From Bacteroidota bacterium (GTDB lineage Bacteria > Bacteroidota > Bacteroidia > Cytophagales > Cytophagaceae): DNA of 64,000 bases. The stretch lies in the NCBI GenBank assembly GCA_023428135.1, contig JAEYZG010000045.1:124001-188000 (forward strand), given 5' to 3'. The notes beneath the pieces are model-generated. The model was not told where the DNA came from, ran no database searches, and was given only the letters and a program-made list of their open reading frames with translations. The position numbers were made by a program, and so were the translations under genes. Below are positions 56,369-64,000 of the stretch, one piece after another. Numbering within the stretch: the stretch's first letter is position 1; every line of letters begins with the position of its first letter.

Positions 56369-56388
56369 AATGACCAATACTAGTAATT
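56369..56388. promoter_or_regulatory. Degenerate inverted-repeat box 4 upstream of the DUF1275 gene
   Basis: AATGACCAATACTAGTAATT resembles box 3 (15 or more of 20 positions agree, with the same 7-2-7 frame) but its right half-site is poor. It ends 24 bp before the ATG at 56413, too close for the promoter geometry seen in the other boxes. Confidence 0.3.
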
Positions 56389-56412
56389 CATAACCTTGAA
56401 AATTAACTTGCA

Positions 56413-57156
56413 ATGTTTATTCATCATGGAAGAGAAAGAACTTTCAAACATAATCTTCAGATTGCATCTCTGCTATCCTTTGTGGCAGGAATAGTTAATG
56501 TCGCAGGTTTTTTGTCGGTGGCAAAACTGACTACCAATATCACAGGTCACTTTGCCTTTTTTATTGACGAAGCATTCAAGCTGAATATCACCCAGACATT
56601 TCTTTACCTTCTTTATATAGTAGCTTTTTTTACAGGCTCATTTACATCAGGTTTTCTGATAGAAATTTTTTCAAGAAAAAGTGCAAGATTTGTGTTTGTA
56701 GTTCCGATCATTCTTGAAAGTTTTATTCTGACTTCAGCGGGTATACTGAGCTATACCTTTATTCACAATCATGAAAACCTGATTGCTACCATATTACTTT
56801 TTACAATGGGCTTGCAAAATTCCCTGGTAACAAAAATCAGCAATGCTACAGTGAGAACGACCCATTTAACAGGACTCTTTACCGATTTGGGAATTGAATT
56901 ATCACAATTATTCTTTTACAAAGAATACGAGCAAAGGCAAAAGCTATATAGTTCCATTAAACTTAGGTTTACCATTATATCCTTTTTCTTTCTTGGTGGT
57001 CTGCTTGCCGGGATACTTTATGACTTCATACAAATCAGAGTACTGCTATTGGGAGCTACAATACTGATAGCTGGAATTATATATAATTTCAAAAAGCAAA
57101 ATCCTACGGAACCTATTATACACTTAAAACAAGAAATTAAGAATTTAAAAAAATAA
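56413..57156 (+). CDS. DUF1275 (YoaK-like) membrane protein
   Basis: This 247-residue inner-membrane protein has about six to seven hydrophobic segments. The family start is clear: MFIHHGRERTFKHNLQIASL then FVAGIVNVAGFLSVAKLTTN, followed by the conserved NITGHFAFF and the C-terminal MGLQNSLVTKISNATVRTTH with LTGLFTDLGIELSQL. DUF1275 proteins are widespread with no established function; transport is often suggested. It is transcribed on its own with a possible LuxR-type box upstream. Its stop codon lies inside the following terminator stem. Confidence 0.88.
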   Translation: MFIHHGRERTFKHNLQIASLLSFVAGIVNVAGFLSVAKLTTNITGHFAFFIDEAFKLNITQTFLYLLYIVAFFTGSFTSGFLIEIFSRKSARFVFVVPIILESFILTSAGILSYTFIHNHENLIATILLFTMGLQNSLVTKISNATVRTTHLTGLFTDLGIELSQLFFYKEYEQRQKLYSSIKLRFTIISFFFLGGLLAGILYDFIQIRVLLLGATILIAGIIYNFKKQNPTEPIIHLKQEIKNLKK

Positions 57157-57182
57157 TCCTTCACATTTAAGAAGGATTATTT
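57151..57182. terminator. Bidirectional terminator between DUF1275 and EPS genes
   Basis: A perfect 12-bp stem AAATAATCCTTC/GAAGGATTATTT (57151-57162, 57171-57182) has A- and T-rich flanks and lies between convergent genes. Confidence 0.88.
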
Positions 57183-57202
57183 AAAATTTCGGATGTTTGA
57201 TC

Positions 57203-58402
57203 CTATACCTTTGAACTTCCTGAGTGAGGCGTATGAATAAATTTTTTATTAGCTCCTTTTAATTTAAACAGTACCAAAACCATAACTATAAAAGCCTTAG
57301 GCAGCTGAGCAATCGCCTTCAGATTTTTCATGGTAAAAAACTCTGAAGGTACCGCAATAATCAACCCAAGAGTCTGAATAAGGAATAAGCTTATCCAGTA
57401 AAAAGCTCCAGGAAAGGCCGTTATACCTGAAGTAAATTCAATTAAAGCAGATAATACTGCTGAAACACCAGTTACTCCCAAAAGCAACACCCTTGGCGCT
57501 AAGAACTGTTGAAAAGCTTTATCAAAGAAATCCATATTTCCTTTAGTTAAAAGATGCCAAAGCCCTTGAAAGAAATATTTTCTGAAATAATGCAACTGTG
57601 CTGATATCCATCTCCTCCGTTGATTGCGGAATACCTCAGCGCTTTCCACCTTTTCATCCAGAATATAGGCATCTTCAACATACTCGATTTTAACTTTATC
57701 TCTCAGCAGTTTATGTTCAAGCTCTTTATCAAAACCTCCAATAGCATTATTGGTAGCCATTATCTTTTTAAAATACTTATAATGAAAAGCCATTCCGGAA
57801 CCAATAAGACCGGAAGAAAGTCCTAATACCCGATGGCCTCTTCTGTAGATGTGGTTGTTAATTTCTTCGCTTACGGCATCCAGTATAGCAAAGTTTGTAT
57901 TCATATTCTTTGCTATTCTGTGTCCTTGAACTGCACCTATGCCTTTTACAGATATCACAGAATTTAACTTCCTTATAAAATCCACTTTCATAATGTTATC
58001 TGCATCCAACACGAGCGCATAGTCATACTCGCTGTCATCAAGCTGATTTAATGCCTCATTAAGAGATTTAGCCTTAGTACTTATATCAAAGGAAACTTCA
58101 ATCACTTTAATGGGCATCGATTTCAACATATCCAAGGTGCTGTTTTGCAATGAATCAGCTATCACAATTACATCATACAGATGTTCAGGATAGTCTTGCT
58201 TCAATGCTTCCTTTGCAGAATTAAGGATTACCTCATCTTCTTTATATGATGGGATAAATACTGCGAATTTTCCTGACGGTTCCCGTAATTTATATTTTCT
58301 GAGTCCACCAAGTCTTCCGGCAAAAGAGAATAGAAATCCATAAAATACACAGACCGACAAATAAACAAATAGAATTAATAGTATAATTTTAATAGCAATC
58401 AT
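57203..58402 (-). CDS. Membrane family 2 glycosyltransferase of the EPS cluster
   Basis: This 399-residue protein has an N-terminal helix (about 4-28), a GT2 domain (about 46-265) and several C-terminal hydrophobic segments. Motifs are FIPSYKEDEVILNSAKEAL, VLDADNIMK (DxD) and GGFDKELEHKL, then NQRRRWISAQLHYF, which fits the Q(Q/R)xRW motif of processive polysaccharide synthases such as cellulose or hyaluronan synthase. It may make a polymer rather than add one sugar. The start overlaps the stop of the upstream GT2 by 4 bp (ATGA), showing translational coupling. It is the last gene of the leftward operon. Confidence 0.87.
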   Translation of the reverse strand: MIAIKIILLILFVYLSVCVFYGFLFSFAGRLGGLRKYKLREPSGKFAVFIPSYKEDEVILNSAKEALKQDYPEHLYDVIVIADSLQNSTLDMLKSMPIKVIEVSFDISTKAKSLNEALNQLDDSEYDYALVLDADNIMKVDFIRKLNSVISVKGIGAVQGHRIAKNMNTNFAILDAVSEEINNHIYRRGHRVLGLSSGLIGSGMAFHYKYFKKIMATNNAIGGFDKELEHKLLRDKVKIEYVEDAYILDEKVESAEVFRNQRRRWISAQLHYFRKYFFQGLWHLLTKGNMDFFDKAFQQFLAPRVLLLGVTGVSAVLSALIEFTSGITAFPGAFYWISLFLIQTLGLIIAVPSEFFTMKNLKAIAQLPKAFIVMVLVLFKLKGANKKFIHTPHSGSSKV

Positions 58403-59382
58403 GCGGCTTCAAGTTTAATCCTTTTATTCTCCAATAAAGCTTTGTTCTTAAAATTCCATAAATAACCTTTCATAAATGCCTTTGCAAAATCTACCTTTTT
58501 TGATAACAAATAAGTCAATAAATTTTTGGGCAATGCTACAAAAGTAAAGTAAACCATGCTTAGATAAAGCTTTATCCCTTTTACATTCCTGCGCATAAAC
58601 AGCAATCTGTTTCTTGTTAGATAATAAATTTTCATAGGATTAAGTTTACCTACTGTCGCAGACTCTTTATGAAACACATTTGAATTACCAACAAACCAGA
58701 TCGTATATCCGGCATCTTTTATTCTTTCACAAAAATCTAGTTCTTCATAATAAAGAAAATACATTTCAGGCATTAAGCCCACCTCCTGAATTACTTTTTT
58801 GGGAATCATCATGGCTGCCCCATGGCCATAAGGAGTACAGCAACAATGGTTATACTGTCCATTATCTTTTTCATGCTGGCCGATATACTTATTTCTTCCC
58901 GATATAGGATTGATCGCAGTACTTCCTGCAAACTGAATCCTTCCGTCACTGTGATAATATATCAGCTTTGCAGTTGCTGCTCCAGCGCCCGGGTCAGACT
59001 CCAATTTTGAAACAAGAGGTTCCATAAAATCAGGCGCTACTTCCGTATCATTATTCAGCATAAGGAAATACTTCCCTTTAGCTGCTTTAAAGCCAACATT
59101 ATTGCCTCCTGCAAACCCTGTGTTAACTTTATTTCTGATCAGCCTTATTTCCGGATATCTTTCCTTTATAACACCTGGATCTTCTTTGGAATGATTATCT
59201 ACTACAATGATTTCAACATTAGGATACGTAATTTTCCTTAAAGACTCAAGAAGTGCGCATGTCACATCAGCTCCATTATAATTTATTGTTACGATTGAGA
59301 CCAACGGGTAAATATCCTCTCTCACATTTCTCATATCAAAATGAAATTTAATAATACCAACCCACAATCTTTTGATGTTCAT
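58399..59382 (-). CDS. Family 2 glycosyltransferase (rhamnosyltransferase-like)
   Basis: This 327-residue enzyme is predicted to be membrane-associated at its C-terminus. Motifs are VSIVTINYNGADVTCALLES, NTGFAGGNNVGFKAAKG and MLNNDTEVAPDFM, characteristic of the WbbL/RfbF-type GT2 group that adds rhamnose or similar sugars to lipid-linked repeats. FLYYEELDFCERIKDAGY holds the base-like acidic residues. It overlaps the next gene by 4 bp and is separated by 165 bp from the polymerase gene upstream. The real sugar cannot be read from sequence. Confidence 0.87.
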   Translation of the reverse strand: MNIKRLWVGIIKFHFDMRNVREDIYPLVSIVTINYNGADVTCALLESLRKITYPNVEIIVVDNHSKEDPGVIKERYPEIRLIRNKVNTGFAGGNNVGFKAAKGKYFLMLNNDTEVAPDFMEPLVSKLESDPGAGAATAKLIYYHSDGRIQFAGSTAINPISGRNKYIGQHEKDNGQYNHCCCTPYGHGAAMMIPKKVIQEVGLMPEMYFLYYEELDFCERIKDAGYTIWFVGNSNVFHKESATVGKLNPMKIYYLTRNRLLFMRRNVKGIKLYLSMVYFTFVALPKNLLTYLLSKKVDFAKAFMKGYLWNFKNKALLENKRIKLEAA

Positions 59383-59547
59383 GAATAGAATCAGTTAGGA
59401 ATAAAGAATCAGATTACTATAAAAAATTTTCCTGTCCGCCGTCCAAACTATTCTCTTATTACATCATCAGTCAATGAGTTCTTTTAAAAAGAACTTTCAA
59501 AAAATACCGATTGTTAACAAGAGTCTACAACCCAATATCTATCAAGA

Positions 59548-60987
59548 CTATACAGACTTGATGTTAATAGAAGTTTTATCAGCGTCCAAAGATGGAGTAA
59601 TAAAAATAACACCAATGGAAATGCTCCAAAACACAACTGTAGGAAATTGAGCCAACACCTGATTACCGTAACTAGCTACAAGAATTCCAAATACACCAGC
59701 ATACAAAGCCATCATCTTCTGTTTCAGGAATGGATCCCGAAGATTATAAACCAGATAGAAACCTCTTGCGAGAATAAACAACAAAGTAAGTACGTGAACC
59801 GCCAATCCCACAATTCCAGTTTCGGCCCAAATCCTGACATAGTGACTATCCGGAGGAGTTTCAGCTAAAAATGTTCCAGGACTGAAACGGTTGCCCCAGT
59901 AGCCAATTGTTCCTATTCCTCCCCCTATAGGCCTAGATGCAAGATAAACTTTCAACTTTTTCTGGTTTTCAAGCCTTACTTTGAAAGAAGGATCACTTTG
60001 GGGGTTGACTGCACTTCTCATCCTTTGAATCTGATAATTAGACTGGCCAATGAAAGTAAACCGTAAAAAACAGAATACTATCGCCATCGCAATGAATCCT
60101 AGTGTAAATACTCTAAAGTTCCTGGTAAGCAAGAGATAAAACAAACCGCCAACAAACACAAACATAGCCCCTCTTGTTCCGGATATAGCCATACCCCAAA
60201 AACATAGTACAGCTACAATAAAATAAAATACCGACTTAAAAGTAGAGTTAGATTTCAGTGATAATATAATTGCTACCAATGAAGAAAAAGACATAAAGGC
60301 ACCAAACTGCCCTGCATCAGAACAAAATGAAAAATATCTTATTTTACCAAACAGAATGTGCGTATCTGAAGCTGTTTCCAGCCAAGCCTTCTCCACATGA
60401 TCAAGACCAATATACATTTGCTTCATTCCATATAGAGCACAAACCAAAGCCCCAATCATCCATAAATTAATAAACACATCAATAAGTTTCTCTGATTTAA
60501 TCACCAGAAATGTCAGTATAATAAGAAAAATAATATAAAAGGATATCGCTCTTACTGCATAGAACCAGGCTTCAAAGCTTACAGCTTCAGGATTAAGTAT
60601 TTCGAGTATTGTAAACCCTGTCCACAATAACAACACCCAAATTAAGCTATTATTCAATTTTTTGACATTATCATAAGATACATTGAACAATGCGGAGAAT
60701 ATACTAATAACAAGCACAATATCGAGAGATGTCCCCAAAGGAGCTGACACATATCTAGTGATACCATTTACAATCAAGCCAACTACCATGGCCATAATCA
60801 TACCGGATATGGGAAATGAGAATATAATGGAAAAAATCACAAGAACCAATGGAAGAGCAGCTGCTGCTGCAGTAATAACAATGCCACCTTTGGCAAACAG
60901 CAAACCCAAAAAATAGGCAAAGAGCAACAATAAAGGCCATTGACCATATTTTTTCACATTTTCGAATAAGACATCACGGTTAAGCAT
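59548..60987 (-). CDS. O-antigen ligase/Wzy-type polymerase family membrane protein
   Basis: This 479-residue protein has about twelve hydrophobic segments and a large extracytoplasmic loop at about 315-375 (NYQIQRMRSAVNPQSDPSFK onward). It contains the Wzy_C-like motif GGGIGTIGYWGNRF and the nearby TPPDSHYVRIWAETGIVGLA, the usual ligase/polymerase signature. It would polymerise or transfer lipid-linked repeats on the outer face of the inner membrane. Its ATG shares one base with the flippase stop (TGATG). Confidence 0.87.
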   Translation of the reverse strand: MLNRDVLFENVKKYGQWPLLLLFAYFLGLLFAKGGIVITAAAAALPLVLVIFSIIFSFPISGMIMAMVVGLIVNGITRYVSAPLGTSLDIVLVISIFSALFNVSYDNVKKLNNSLIWVLLLWTGFTILEILNPEAVSFEAWFYAVRAISFYIIFLIILTFLVIKSEKLIDVFINLWMIGALVCALYGMKQMYIGLDHVEKAWLETASDTHILFGKIRYFSFCSDAGQFGAFMSFSSLVAIILSLKSNSTFKSVFYFIVAVLCFWGMAISGTRGAMFVFVGGLFYLLLTRNFRVFTLGFIAMAIVFCFLRFTFIGQSNYQIQRMRSAVNPQSDPSFKVRLENQKKLKVYLASRPIGGGIGTIGYWGNRFSPGTFLAETPPDSHYVRIWAETGIVGLAVHVLTLLFILARGFYLVYNLRDPFLKQKMMALYAGVFGILVASYGNQVLAQFPTVVFWSISIGVIFITPSLDADKTSINIKSV

Positions 60988-62324
60988 CAGTCAACACTGA
61001 AATTTAGTTTACTCTTCAACTTTTTAACAGAACTTTTGATTTCTTTAAATCCTTCTGAAAATAATTTGGAAGGAACCATCTTAATATCCCTTTTTAAGAA
61101 GAATATTCCCATAATGACTCCTGCAGAAAAGGTAAGTATTGAAACAATCGCAACTGGCCATAACATACCAAAGGACTTAATTACAATGAATACACCAAGG
61201 GAATTGATACATACCATTACAATGACTTTAAGCATATTTTGCTGAGGTCTGCTAAGAACATCCAAAGCTAGACCGGAATATCTGTCAATCGGCATTAAAG
61301 CAGCATGAAGCGCGAATATCCTTAGAATATTGGCGGATTCTTCATAACCCTCACCTCCCAATAAAACCACCAAGTATTCAGCAAATATGATACAAAATAC
61401 TACTATTGGAAGCAACATAATACTAAACATGCCTGCAGTCCGTTCAAGCTTTTCACTAAGGCCCTGTAAGTTCTTGCTGTTTACCAATCTTGAAAAAGAA
61501 GGTAAGGCTGTTGCTGCAAAGCTTCTCAAAGGAATTTCAACCAATTCAAATAATTTAAGAGGAATATTAAAAATAGCTACCGCTTCTCCTCCCAATAAAG
61601 CACCGATCAGGAAAGTATCAGAGCTCCTCAATAAATTAGCGCCTACCATAGTGCCCATACTAAACTTTCCGAAATTAAATAAATCTTTAACCTTCTTCCA
61701 TTCAGCGAATCTTATACTTTTGATATTCGTCCATCCGGCAATAAGACAAAATAGACTTCCAAAAAAATGGGATATCAGGTAAGACTGCACAATAAATTCT
61801 TTACCTCTACGAAGGAACATTTCAGCACATAACAGAACTATAAATACTCCGATACTAATCAGACGTATATAAATAATTTTGCTAAACTTCATATCTACCT
61901 GAAGGATCCAGGATGAAAAATTATAAGGAAGTGTAATAATTATTAATATCCAGAAATAATTAAAAAAATAAATTGCTCCTTCTGAATTAATATAAATGAG
62001 CATTATCTGTTTAAGCAAAAAGCTTAAAACCACAAAAGAAATGGTAATCAGAATCGCAAACAACCATGCACTTCCAATCACCTTCTCTTTCTCCTTTTCA
62101 TTAACACCAGAACAAAACTTGACCAGTGGTGTCTGCAAGAAACCCACCCTTAATAATTCAATAAAAACATAAACAGTAACGAACAATATCCAATTACCGA
62201 AATCTTCCTTTGAAAATATTCTTGCGAGCAAGGCAAAACTTATAAAACCAAAACCAGCCGCAATGATATTACCTGTTAAAGAAAGAATATTATTATTGGA
62301 CAAAATCTTTTTTAAAAACTTCAT
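60987..62324 (-). CDS. Wzx-type polysaccharide flippase
   Basis: This 445-residue protein has about twelve to fourteen hydrophobic segments and the MOP/PST superfamily start LTGNIIAAGFGFISFALLAR, then IFSKEDFGNWILFVTVYVFI. It should move undecaprenyl-linked sugar repeats across the inner membrane for the neighbouring polymerase. It overlaps the GT4 gene by 4 bp upstream and the polymerase by one base downstream, so all three are translated together. Confidence 0.88.
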   Translation of the reverse strand: MKFLKKILSNNNILSLTGNIIAAGFGFISFALLARIFSKEDFGNWILFVTVYVFIELLRVGFLQTPLVKFCSGVNEKEKEKVIGSAWLFAILITISFVVLSFLLKQIMLIYINSEGAIYFFNYFWILIIITLPYNFSSWILQVDMKFSKIIYIRLISIGVFIVLLCAEMFLRRGKEFIVQSYLISHFFGSLFCLIAGWTNIKSIRFAEWKKVKDLFNFGKFSMGTMVGANLLRSSDTFLIGALLGGEAVAIFNIPLKLFELVEIPLRSFAATALPSFSRLVNSKNLQGLSEKLERTAGMFSIMLLPIVVFCIIFAEYLVVLLGGEGYEESANILRIFALHAALMPIDRYSGLALDVLSRPQQNMLKVIVMVCINSLGVFIVIKSFGMLWPVAIVSILTFSAGVIMGIFFLKRDIKMVPSKLFSEGFKEIKSSVKKLKSKLNFSVD

Positions 62325-63529
62325 ATAACTCTTTCTTTTTTCAACTCCAGCATTCTCTCTACTATTGAAGAGAACTGCTCAACTCTGTTTTCCCACGAAT
62401 TATGTTTTGAAAACTCTATTCTGGCTTTCATCTTTTCTACAGAGTCATTGTACAAAGCGTCTCTGAGACTATTAAGAAAAGCTTCTTTGTTATTAGCTAC
62501 CCACACAAGATTTTCAAATTCAGGAATTTTTGCAAAATCCGACATCACAACAGGCTTTCCTGCCGCCATGTATTCATTAATCTTAAGAGGATAAACGCCA
62601 CCTGTGACCTCGTTCTTCAGATATGGAATGATACCTACATCCATATCTTTAAGAAGAGATGGAATTTCATAAGGCTTCCTGCTCCCCATAAACCTGGCGT
62701 TGGGATATTTCTTCAATGCCATTCTTGCCATTTCGTTGGTGACCCTTCCAATGAAATGGAATTGTACTTCAGGAAGCATTTTTATCGAATATGATAAAAG
62801 TTCATAATCAAACCGTTCATCTATACTTCCTGTGTAACCTACAATTCTTGGTGCATGAGGAGATTTTAACTTAACATCTGCTATTGAATTGAAATGATCA
62901 AAGTCCACTCCATTTTTAACAACAAAACAATTCTGATGCAGAGGACTCTTGGATTTGAATAAGGCATCAGATGTTGTAATTACTGCATCTGTTTTCTTTA
63001 TATATTCCTTTTCTATTTCCGGACCATGAAAATGATACCATTGATCGCCTTTTATCTCATCATAGCAATAATAGATATTTAAGAGCTCGTTAAAATCGCC
63101 CACTAAAGGAAGGCCAAAGAAGGGATTGTATCCATTCACCACTATAGGATTTTCCATCTTTAATGCCTTGAGTGCACGTTGGATTGCTCCCCTTACCAGA
63201 TTTCCATTAAGCTTCAGCAATACTCTGTAGGGATTATCATTTTTAATCCAGTTAATAGGCAATACCGGCGGTGGAGTCAACACATGTATCTCGCTGCCAT
63301 AAACTGTATTGACAGTCCTCAAACGATTTTCAAGTCCTATAATCCTGGTTACAGGCACCTTTTGTTTTCCGGATAAAGCAGCTATTATGTCTTTTACGGT
63401 ATACTCATAATCTACAAAAAGAATTCTGTTTTGCTTACTTAAAATACTCATCATCTTCACGACAGTATTCACAAAGTCTTTATCCCATGTAGTAAGCGCC
63501 ATGCACAGTATATTTTTATTCCTGATCAT
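62321..63529 (-). CDS. Family 4 glycosyltransferase
   Basis: This protein has 402 residues from ATG 63529. The frame is open to 63616, but that start would overlap the upstream gene by about 100 bp, while 63529 overlaps by only 14 bp and gives the natural start MIRNKNILCMALTTWDKDFV. The C-terminal GT-B half has VVKNGVDFDHFNSI, RIVGYTGSIDERFDYELLSY, then NEVTGGVYPLKINEYMAAGK and PVVMSD, which form the NDP-sugar site of GT4 enzymes. It is cytoplasmic, in the EPS operon between the Wzc-like and Wzx-like genes. Acceptor and donor are unknown. Confidence 0.85.
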   Translation of the reverse strand: MIRNKNILCMALTTWDKDFVNTVVKMMSILSKQNRILFVDYEYTVKDIIAALSGKQKVPVTRIIGLENRLRTVNTVYGSEIHVLTPPPVLPINWIKNDNPYRVLLKLNGNLVRGAIQRALKALKMENPIVVNGYNPFFGLPLVGDFNELLNIYYCYDEIKGDQWYHFHGPEIEKEYIKKTDAVITTSDALFKSKSPLHQNCFVVKNGVDFDHFNSIADVKLKSPHAPRIVGYTGSIDERFDYELLSYSIKMLPEVQFHFIGRVTNEMARMALKKYPNARFMGSRKPYEIPSLLKDMDVGIIPYLKNEVTGGVYPLKINEYMAAGKPVVMSDFAKIPEFENLVWVANNKEAFLNSLRDALYNDSVEKMKARIEFSKHNSWENRVEQFSSIVERMLELKKERVI

Positions 63530-64000
63530 ATGATACCTTATTTTTCTTAGCCACATCTTTATCCTGATCATTCTTACTGACAAGTTTAGCAGAAAACCAC
63601 TTAGGAACCTTTCCATAAATCTGTATCAATCTGTCTGTAGTAACCTTATTAAGGACCAATAAAGGTTTTGACTTCAACACCTTTGTAATCAAACCAGAGA
63701 GATAGTTGTCAGACTCCTTCCAAGGCCTGTCAGCTCTGAGTACCAACAGGCAGAGATCAGCTTCTTTAACCAATTGCAGTGGCAGTTGATATTCCTGAAG
63801 TGAAGGAATTTCAAGAAAAACAAAATCTGCTTTATCTATTGTCTTAAGTATTTCACTGATCTTAGTAGCAGGAACCATCCTTTCTAGAATTTCATAATAT
63901 CTAACTTTCACTTTTGAAATATCTACAACTTCCCTTTTATCTATAGTTTCAGGACGATACCCTTTCTCTGAACCTGGAGTAAATATTTCAGAAACATATC
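63516..64000 (-). CDS. 3' end of a Wzc/BY-kinase-like polysaccharide export protein (cut by window edge)
   Basis: The reading frame is open from the window edge (64000) to the stop at 63516, giving about 160 C-terminal residues, so the true start is outside the window. The visible part contains ADFVFLEIPSLQEYQLPLQL and VKEADLCLLVLRADRPWKES, which match the P-loop-fold C-terminal region of exopolysaccharide chain-length/tyrosine-kinase proteins in Bacteroidota. The Walker A and B motifs would lie upstream and cannot be checked. The usual C-terminal Tyr cluster is not obvious. A GTG at 63909 is only an internal codon. It overlaps the GT4 gene. Confidence 0.65.
   Translation of the reverse strand, partial: YVSEIFTPGSEKGYRPETIDKREVVDISKVKVRYYEILERMVPATKISEILKTIDKADFVFLEIPSLQEYQLPLQLVKEADLCLLVLRADRPWKESDNYLSGLITKVLKSKPLLVLNKVTTDRLIQIYGKVPKWFSAKLVSKNDQDKDVAKKNKVSYDQE

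Noticed and set aside
59477..59495. AGTTCTTTT/AAAAGAACT palindrome between EPS genes as a terminator
   Set aside because: The loop would be too small and there is no T-tract on the minus strand after it.
62321..63616. GT4 start at 63616
   Set aside because: It would overlap the conserved C-terminus of the upstream kinase-like gene by about 100 bp; the start at 63529 overlaps by 14 bp.

Overview
The window reads as chromosomal DNA of a low-GC member of the Bacteroidota, most likely a cellulolytic Cytophagales bacterium of the Cytophaga/Sporocytophaga type. The evidence is a SusC/SusD outer-membrane pair, type IX secretion (T9SS) C-terminal sorting domains on several secreted proteins, lipoproteins with short lipobox leaders, a very large secreted GH5 endoglucanase, and starts that mostly lack a Shine-Dalgarno sequence. 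The genus is inferred, not proven. I saw no tRNA, rRNA, CRISPR array, insertion sequence or prophage. Layout: 0-5.5 kb (minus strand) holds amino-sugar and acetate genes: a NagB-PIG-L fusion, acetyl-CoA synthetase and an FHS-type sugar transporter. 5.8-10.5 kb (plus) holds a membrane TPR protein, a PduO-type cobalamin adenosyltransferase and prfB with its programmed +1 frameshift. 11-16.8 kb (plus) is a compact SusC-SusD-PKD lipoprotein uptake locus. 16.8-20.1 kb is the most unusual part. Two paralogous PAS-LuxR regulators sit among three copies of a 20-bp inverted repeat with NarL-type 7-2-7 geometry. Each copy overlaps a possible -33 promoter region and is followed by a short non-coding segment ending in an intrinsic terminator. 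Two of these non-coding units are clearly homologous to each other. 20.1-31.3 kb holds a small conserved protein, the 1320-residue GH5 endoglucanase, a cytoplasmic GH63-like enzyme and two unknown envelope proteins. 31.3-40 kb is mostly housekeeping: dtd and a MazG-like gene, a dienelactone hydrolase, a TetR/small protein/MFS cluster with two matching operators, an HtrA protease, an RlmI-like methyltransferase and lysS. 40-52.8 kb is surface-related: a predicted outer-membrane barrel, a membrane GT2, a hexapeptide acyltransferase, four related beta-helix proteins in a row and another GT2. 52.9-56.2 kb has the decayed remains of a kelch/T9SS-type gene, then an intact secreted beta-propeller protein with a sorting domain. 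56.4-57.2 kb encodes a DUF1275 membrane protein. 57.2 kb to the window end (minus) is an exopolysaccharide operon: two GT2 enzymes, a Wzy/ligase-like polymerase, a Wzx-like flippase, a GT4 enzyme and the 3' end of a Wzc/BY-kinase-like gene cut by the window edge. Functionally the window combines polysaccharide use (GH5, SusCD, GH63, amino-sugar entry) with building and decorating the cell's own surface polysaccharide (the EPS operon, the GT2/acyltransferase pair and possibly the beta-helix proteins).
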